Origin: Streptomyces cyaneofuscatus | GTDB taxonomy: Bacteria > Actinomycetota > Actinomycetes > Streptomycetales > Streptomycetaceae | Length of the DNA stretch: 18,421 bases | Direction: 5' to 3' | Assembly: GCF_000718135.1 (NCBI RefSeq) | Contig: NZ_JOEM01000040.1 | Location: 1 to 18,421 of the forward strand | Shown: positions 14,918 to 18,421 of the stretch, piece after piece | Layout of the letters: the number at the start of each line of letters is the position of its first letter | How positions within the stretch are numbered: the stretch's first letter is position 1 | Position numbers and translations under genes: made by a program | The notes under the pieces: model-generated | What the model was told of the DNA's origin: nothing | Database searches by the model: none | What the model saw: only the letters and a program-made list of their open reading frames with translations

Positions 14918-15643
14918 ATGACTACGGCAGACACGAAGAGCAGGACGACGGAGCGCGGTCAGTACCGCAGGCCCGACGCGGGTCGGCGGGCCGCCCGGAC
15001 CACCCCCGGGGCCGGGGCCGGCGGCAGGGTCACCGTGGCGGTGTACGCGGAGGACCTGATCCTCCAGACCGGCATGGTCCACCAGCTGCGGATGCGGCCG
15101 GAGATAGAACTGATACCGGAGGCCGAGGCCGACAAGGCCCAGGTCTCCCTGGTGGTGGTGGACATGGTGGACGACGCCACCGTCCAGCTCCTGCACCGCC
15201 TCCAGCGCAACACCTCCACCCGCACCGGGCTGGTCGTCGGCTTCTTCGAGTCGGGTGCGCTCCAGACGATGATCGAGTGCGGGGTCGCCGCCGTGCTGCG
15301 GCGCGGCGAGGCCGACCAGGACCGGCTGATCCACCTGGTCAAGGCGATGGCCAACGGCGAGGGCGTCCTCCCGGGCGACCTCCTCGGCAAGCTCCTGGAC
15401 CATGTCAGCAGCCTCCAGCGGACGGTCCTGGACCCCCGTGGACTCACCCTCTCCACCCTCACGGCGCGGGAGGCGGAGATGATCCGGCTGGTGTCGGAGG
15501 GCTTCGACACCTCGGAGATCGCGCAGAAGACCTCGTACTCCGAACGCACCGTCAAGAACGTGCTGCACGAGGTCGCGACCCGGCTCGAACTGCGCAACCG
15601 CGCCCACGCGGTGGGCTACGCGATGCGGCACGGGCTGATCTGA
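14918..15643 (+). CDS. LuxR/NarL-family regulator with degenerate receiver domain
   Basis: A 241-residue protein. Residues 1-36 are a basic, probably disordered extension. Residues about 37-160 have a receiver-like fold (VTVAVYAEDLILQTGMVHQL, VSLVVVDMVDD, GLVVGFF, GVAAVLRRGEADQDRLIHLV). Residues about 177-241 are a typical LuxR helix-turn-helix: LTAREAEMIRLVSEGFDTSE then IAQKTSYSERTVKNVLHEVA. Asp82 stands at the phosphoacceptor position, but the Ser/Thr of the VVGFF strand is Gly and the switch Lys is Arg128, so phosphorylation control is doubtful. No partner kinase is visible. Divergent from the membrane-protein gene, it is the natural candidate regulator of the CIS cluster (inference from context). 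The ATG has a poor ribosome binding site; GAGGAAG lies about 13 bases upstream. Confidence 0.92.
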   Translation: MTTADTKSRTTERGQYRRPDAGRRAARTTPGAGAGGRVTVAVYAEDLILQTGMVHQLRMRPEIELIPEAEADKAQVSLVVVDMVDDATVQLLHRLQRNTSTRTGLVVGFFESGALQTMIECGVAAVLRRGEADQDRLIHLVKAMANGEGVLPGDLLGKLLDHVSSLQRTVLDPRGLTLSTLTAREAEMIRLVSEGFDTSEIAQKTSYSERTVKNVLHEVATRLELRNRAHAVGYAMRHGLI

Positions 15644-15675
15644 CCTTTCGCCGATCCGACCGATCATCACGAATA

Positions 15676-15700
15676 CCCGTACGGGCCATCCCCGTACGGG
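15676..15700 (+). terminator. Hairpin terminator after the LuxR-family gene
   Basis: Perfect 10-bp stem, two copies of the palindrome CCCGTACGGG around the 5-base loop CCATC, beginning 32 bases after the stop codon. There is no clear U tract. Because each arm is itself palindromic, the structure can form on either strand. Confidence 0.7.
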
Positions 15701-15717
15701 AGTTACCGGGCGATCCT

Positions 15718-15773
15718 GGACCGGGGGCGGGGAAGGGTGCGCCGCAAAGGGCAGCGGCTCCTTCCCCCGGTCC
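15718..15773. other. Long nested inverted repeat between the LuxR and PD40 genes
   Basis: The outer stem is a perfect 10 bp: GGACCGGGGG (15718-15727) with CCCCCGGTCC (15764-15773). After a 5-base bulge (15728-15732), AAGG (15733-15736) pairs with CCTT (15760-15763), and within the loop GCCGC (15741-15745) pairs with GCGGC (15754-15758). It lies 83 bp upstream of the PD40 start. It could be a second terminator, an attenuator/leader structure or a small structured RNA. Confidence 0.5.
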
Positions 15774-15855
15774 GGGTACTTGAGGCCTGTCTTCCTGCCC
15801 CGCGCGAGCGCGATGCTCGACGGTGGAGCGTCATCAACAGACTGTGAGGTGGGCC

Positions 15856-18421
15856 GTGACCGGCACTGCTGGCCCGGCGAAGCATTCCCGGTGGAGCCGA
15901 CTGATGGGCGCCGTGGTGCTGCTGGCGCCCCTGCTGGTGGTCGGTTCGGCCGCCACCCCGCACGGGGCGGCCGACGCGGTCGCCGCACCGTCGACCGCGG
16001 ACCCGGCGGAGGCCGGGCGGATCGCCTTCGCCGGTACGGAGCACCGCAGCCTCGGCCGCGTCGCGGACCCGCAGAACACCGCGCCCCTCTTCGGGGACGG
16101 CCCCACCCACTACGACCAGGACCCCTCCGCCCGCCGCGGGGTGCTCGTCTTCACCAGCCTCCGCGACAGCGTGCGCCCCCAGGTGTACGTGCGCGACGCG
16201 GACGGGACCGTACGCCGGCTCACCACCGACCGGGACGCGGCCAACCCCGAACTCTCCCCGGACGGGCGGACCGTCGTCTTCGACTCGGCCGAGCCCGGCC
16301 CCGACGGCACCGTCCAGCGCGACCTGTGGGCGGTCGGCGTCGACGGCTCCGGTCTGCGGCGGCTGTCGGACACCCCCGACAACGAGGAGTCCCCGACCTT
16401 CTCCCCGGACGGCACCCGCATCGCGTACGCCTGCGACGGCGACACCTCACGGGGCTGGCAGATATACGAAGAGCCTTTCGCGGGCGGCGAGCGGACCCGG
16501 ATCAGCGACGGCCCGCCCGGCGACGCCAAGGACCCGTCCTGGAACCCGGTGGACGACGACACCCACCGCAGCCGGGTCGCGTACACCCACATCACCGACC
16601 CCGACCCCGAGACGGGCTACCGCCTGCGGGTCACCGAGGGCATCGGCACCGACCGGCCGCTGCTGGCCGGAGGCCACGCCGAGTGGGGCAGCCACTCCGT
16701 CTCCTGGCTGCCGAACGGCGACGACGTCCTCTTTCTCAGCCCCTTCCACGTCTGCGGCTGCGACGACTTCGACCACGTCTACCGGGGCCCCGCGTTCAGC
16801 GAGCAGACACCGCAGCAGCTCCTCACCGAGAACCGCGACGTGGCCTCGCCCACCTGGACCGGCAGTGACAGCGACTCCGGAGACGTCATCGTCTCCCGGA
16901 TCAGCTCGTCGGCCGCGAACGTCGTGACGCTCCAGGACGTACGCCAGGACGGCTCCGACCCCCGCGACCTCGGGTTCACCATCCTCGACGAGGACCCGGC
17001 GGCCCGCACCAACACCGACCCGGCGCTCGACCCGCTCTTCAACCCGGCGGCCGGGTACGACCCGTGGACCGAGCGGCAGAACTACACCCCCGACGGGCGG
17101 CGCATCGTCGTGACCCGCTTCGAGGGCCCGGACGACGCGCGGATCCAGCGCATCTGGATGGTCGACGCCGACGGCACCAACGGCGCCGCCCTGCCGCTCG
17201 CCGGACGCGGTGAGCGCGACTGGGACACCGACCCCACCTTCTCGCCCGACGGCACCAAGATCGCGTTCACCCGCACCTCGCCCGGTGGCGTCGGCGAGGC
17301 GGCCGGACCGGGCCGCATCCTCATCGCCGACGTGGCCACCGGCGCGATCCTCGACGAGATCCGCCCGCCCGAGGGCCAGCAGCAGGGCGGCGACGCCCAG
17401 CCGACCTGGTCCTCCGACGGCGTCAACCTCGCCTTCACCCGTACGCAGGTGATCAACGGCAACGGCGGCAACAAGCACATCTGGGTCGTGCCGGTGAGCA
17501 GCCTCGGCCAGCAGCGGGACCTCAGCGCCACCATCTGCCCCGGCGACTGCGAAGTCATCGACGACAGCCCGGCGTTCTCCCCGGACGGTACGCGGGTGGC
17601 CTTCAACCGCAAGGACGGCGGCGGCCGGATCAACGAGCGCAACGGCATCATCGTCAAGCCGCTGCGCGGCGGCGGCTGCCGGGTCGTGCTGCCCTCCTCC
17701 GAGCGGGACAACCCCGACGGCTGCGACCAGGAGATCCCCGACACCACCGGGACCGGCCCCTTCCAGCCCCGTGACGTGGCCTGGTCGCCGGACGGCAGCC
17801 GGATCGTGCTGTCCTCCCGCCGGGAGCAGGCCGTCAACTCGATGGAGCAGCTCTCCGTCCTCGACCTCGCCTCCGGTGAGCTGACGCCCCTGGAGAACGA
17901 GCACGCCGGACGGCAGAAGGAGCCGAGCTATCAGCAGTCGGTCGACCTCGCCGTGACGGCCCCGCCCACCGGGCCCGCCGTGGAGGTCGGCTCCTCGGTC
18001 GAGGTGAAGGTCACCGTGGTCAACCGCGGCCCCTCGCCCTCGCCCGGCACCGTCTTCACGGCCGACCCTCCGCCAGGTGTACGGCTGGAGGAGCTGACCA
18101 CGCCCGCCGGGAGCTGCGGAGCCGGCTCGCCCCAGTGCGACCTGGGTGTCGTCCCGCCCGGCGCGAGCGTGGAGATCACCGCCAAGCTGACCGGCGTCAC
18201 CCGCGGCGACCAGCCGATCGGCTGGTCCGTCACCGGCACCGTGCTCGACCCGAACCCCACGGACAACGCCACCGGCACCCTCGTACCCGTCCAGGACGTG
18301 CCCCCGCCGACCCCGACGCCCACGCCTCCGACTCCGACCCCGCCGACGCCCACCCCCACGCCTCCCACCCCGACCCCTCCCACGCCCGCGCCTCCGACCC
18401 CGGCGCCCCCGACCACCGCGC
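15856..18421 (+). CDS. Secreted PD40 beta-propeller / DUF11 protein with Pro-Thr tail (partial, runs off right edge)
   Basis: Open from GTG 15856 to the window end, 855 codons. The start is preceded by GAGGTGGG; ATG at residue 17 is an alternative. A Sec-type signal is visible: basic KHSRWSR, a hydrophobic LMGAVVLLAPLLVVGSAA and small residues after it. Eight PD40/TolB-type repeats follow, each with an xxSPDGxxIxF core (near residues 133, 181, 283, 409, 461, 517, 573, 642; the 283 and 517 copies are degenerate). Residues about 696-812 form a DUF11/CARDB-like domain (VEVKVTVVNRGPSPSPG, LGVVPPGASVEITAKL). From about 816 the sequence is a PTPTPP repeat. Such proteins are exported and probably wall-associated; ligand unknown. 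It is separated from the LuxR gene by a terminator, so it may not belong functionally to the CIS cluster. Confidence 0.92.
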   Translation, partial: MTGTAGPAKHSRWSRLMGAVVLLAPLLVVGSAATPHGAADAVAAPSTADPAEAGRIAFAGTEHRSLGRVADPQNTAPLFGDGPTHYDQDPSARRGVLVFTSLRDSVRPQVYVRDADGTVRRLTTDRDAANPELSPDGRTVVFDSAEPGPDGTVQRDLWAVGVDGSGLRRLSDTPDNEESPTFSPDGTRIAYACDGDTSRGWQIYEEPFAGGERTRISDGPPGDAKDPSWNPVDDDTHRSRVAYTHITDPDPETGYRLRVTEGIGTDRPLLAGGHAEWGSHSVSWLPNGDDVLFLSPFHVCGCDDFDHVYRGPAFSEQTPQQLLTENRDVASPTWTGSDSDSGDVIVSRISSSAANVVTLQDVRQDGSDPRDLGFTILDEDPAARTNTDPALDPLFNPAAGYDPWTERQNYTPDGRRIVVTRFEGPDDARIQRIWMVDADGTNGAALPLAGRGERDWDTDPTFSPDGTKIAFTRTSPGGVGEAAGPGRILIADVATGAILDEIRPPEGQQQGGDAQPTWSSDGVNLAFTRTQVINGNGGNKHIWVVPVSSLGQQRDLSATICPGDCEVIDDSPAFSPDGTRVAFNRKDGGGRINERNGIIVKPLRGGGCRVVLPSSERDNPDGCDQEIPDTTGTGPFQPRDVAWSPDGSRIVLSSRREQAVNSMEQLSVLDLASGELTPLENEHAGRQKEPSYQQSVDLAVTAPPTGPAVEVGSSVEVKVTVVNRGPSPSPGTVFTADPPPGVRLEELTTPAGSCGAGSPQCDLGVVPPGASVEITAKLTGVTRGDQPIGWSVTGTVLDPNPTDNATGTLVPVQDVPPPTPTPTPPTPTPPTPTPTPPTPTPPTPAPPTPAPPTTA

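Noticed and set aside
13276..15783. Plus-strand open frame of 835 codons across the membrane-protein gene and the LuxR gene
   Set aside because: Composition is Arg/Gly/Pro/His-rich; it is antisense to one real gene and out of frame with another and ignores the terminator-bounded layout.
16447..17904. Minus-strand open frame of 485 codons opposite the PD40 gene
   Set aside because: Antisense shadow of a clear repeat-domain gene; the apparent repeats are mirror images of the PD40 repeats.
18301..18421. Repetitive CCGACGCCC-type DNA at the right edge, at first sight a tandem repeat array
   Set aside because: It is the in-frame Pro-Thr-rich coding tail of the PD40/DUF11 protein, not a separate non-coding repeat.

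Overview
This is a very GC-rich window (clearly above 70% by eye, with GC-saturated third codon positions, frequent GTG starts and long antisense shadow frames). That points to an actinomycete, most likely Streptomyces. Nearly all of it is a contractile injection system (CIS) cluster: a phage-tail-like nanomachine of the eCIS class that includes the Afp, PVC and Streptomyces cytoplasmic CIS.

The minus strand, read from about 12.6 kb down to 1, is one compact operon: sheath, first tube protein, a tail-assembly-chaperone-like protein, a 52-residue GpE/DUF6760-like protein, a 1035-residue disordered protein, second tube protein, LysM baseplate hub protein, VgrG-like spike, PAAR tip, gp25-like wedge protein, baseplate-J-like wedge protein, tail protein I-like protein, and a zinc-ribbon protein that runs off the left edge. 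Six junctions are overlaps of 1 or 4 bases (ATGA, GTGA or TGATG), so translation is probably coupled. Three gaps carry tandem repeats or strong ribosome binding sites instead.

Upstream of the sheath lies a 718-bp gene-free stretch holding a GC-rich terminator-like hairpin, a DasR/chitinase-type operator-like sequence and a triple TTCCGG/CCGGAA array. Beyond it, also on the minus strand, is a single-pass membrane protein with Ig-like repeats inside and a small Cys-containing domain outside. It fits the membrane adaptor (CisA type) reported for Streptomyces CIS. A LuxR/NarL-type regulator with a degenerate receiver domain is divergent from it, ends at a clear hairpin terminator, and is followed by a secreted PD40 beta-propeller/DUF11 protein with a Pro-Thr tail that runs off the right edge.

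How they work together (inference from the families): the two tube proteins stack inside the sheath on a baseplate built from the LysM, gp25, J and I proteins; VgrG and PAAR form the puncturing tip; the chaperone-like pair and the large disordered protein occupy the chaperone/tape-measure slot of contractile phages; the membrane protein would dock or trigger the particle at the inner membrane. No AAA+ ATPase, DUF4255/tail-terminator protein, tail fibre or obvious toxin is in the window; some may lie beyond the left edge. The most unusual elements are the 1035-residue disordered protein with eleven VQR motifs, the split -1-frame chaperone pair, and the fourfold repeat of the spike gene's last codons including its stop.
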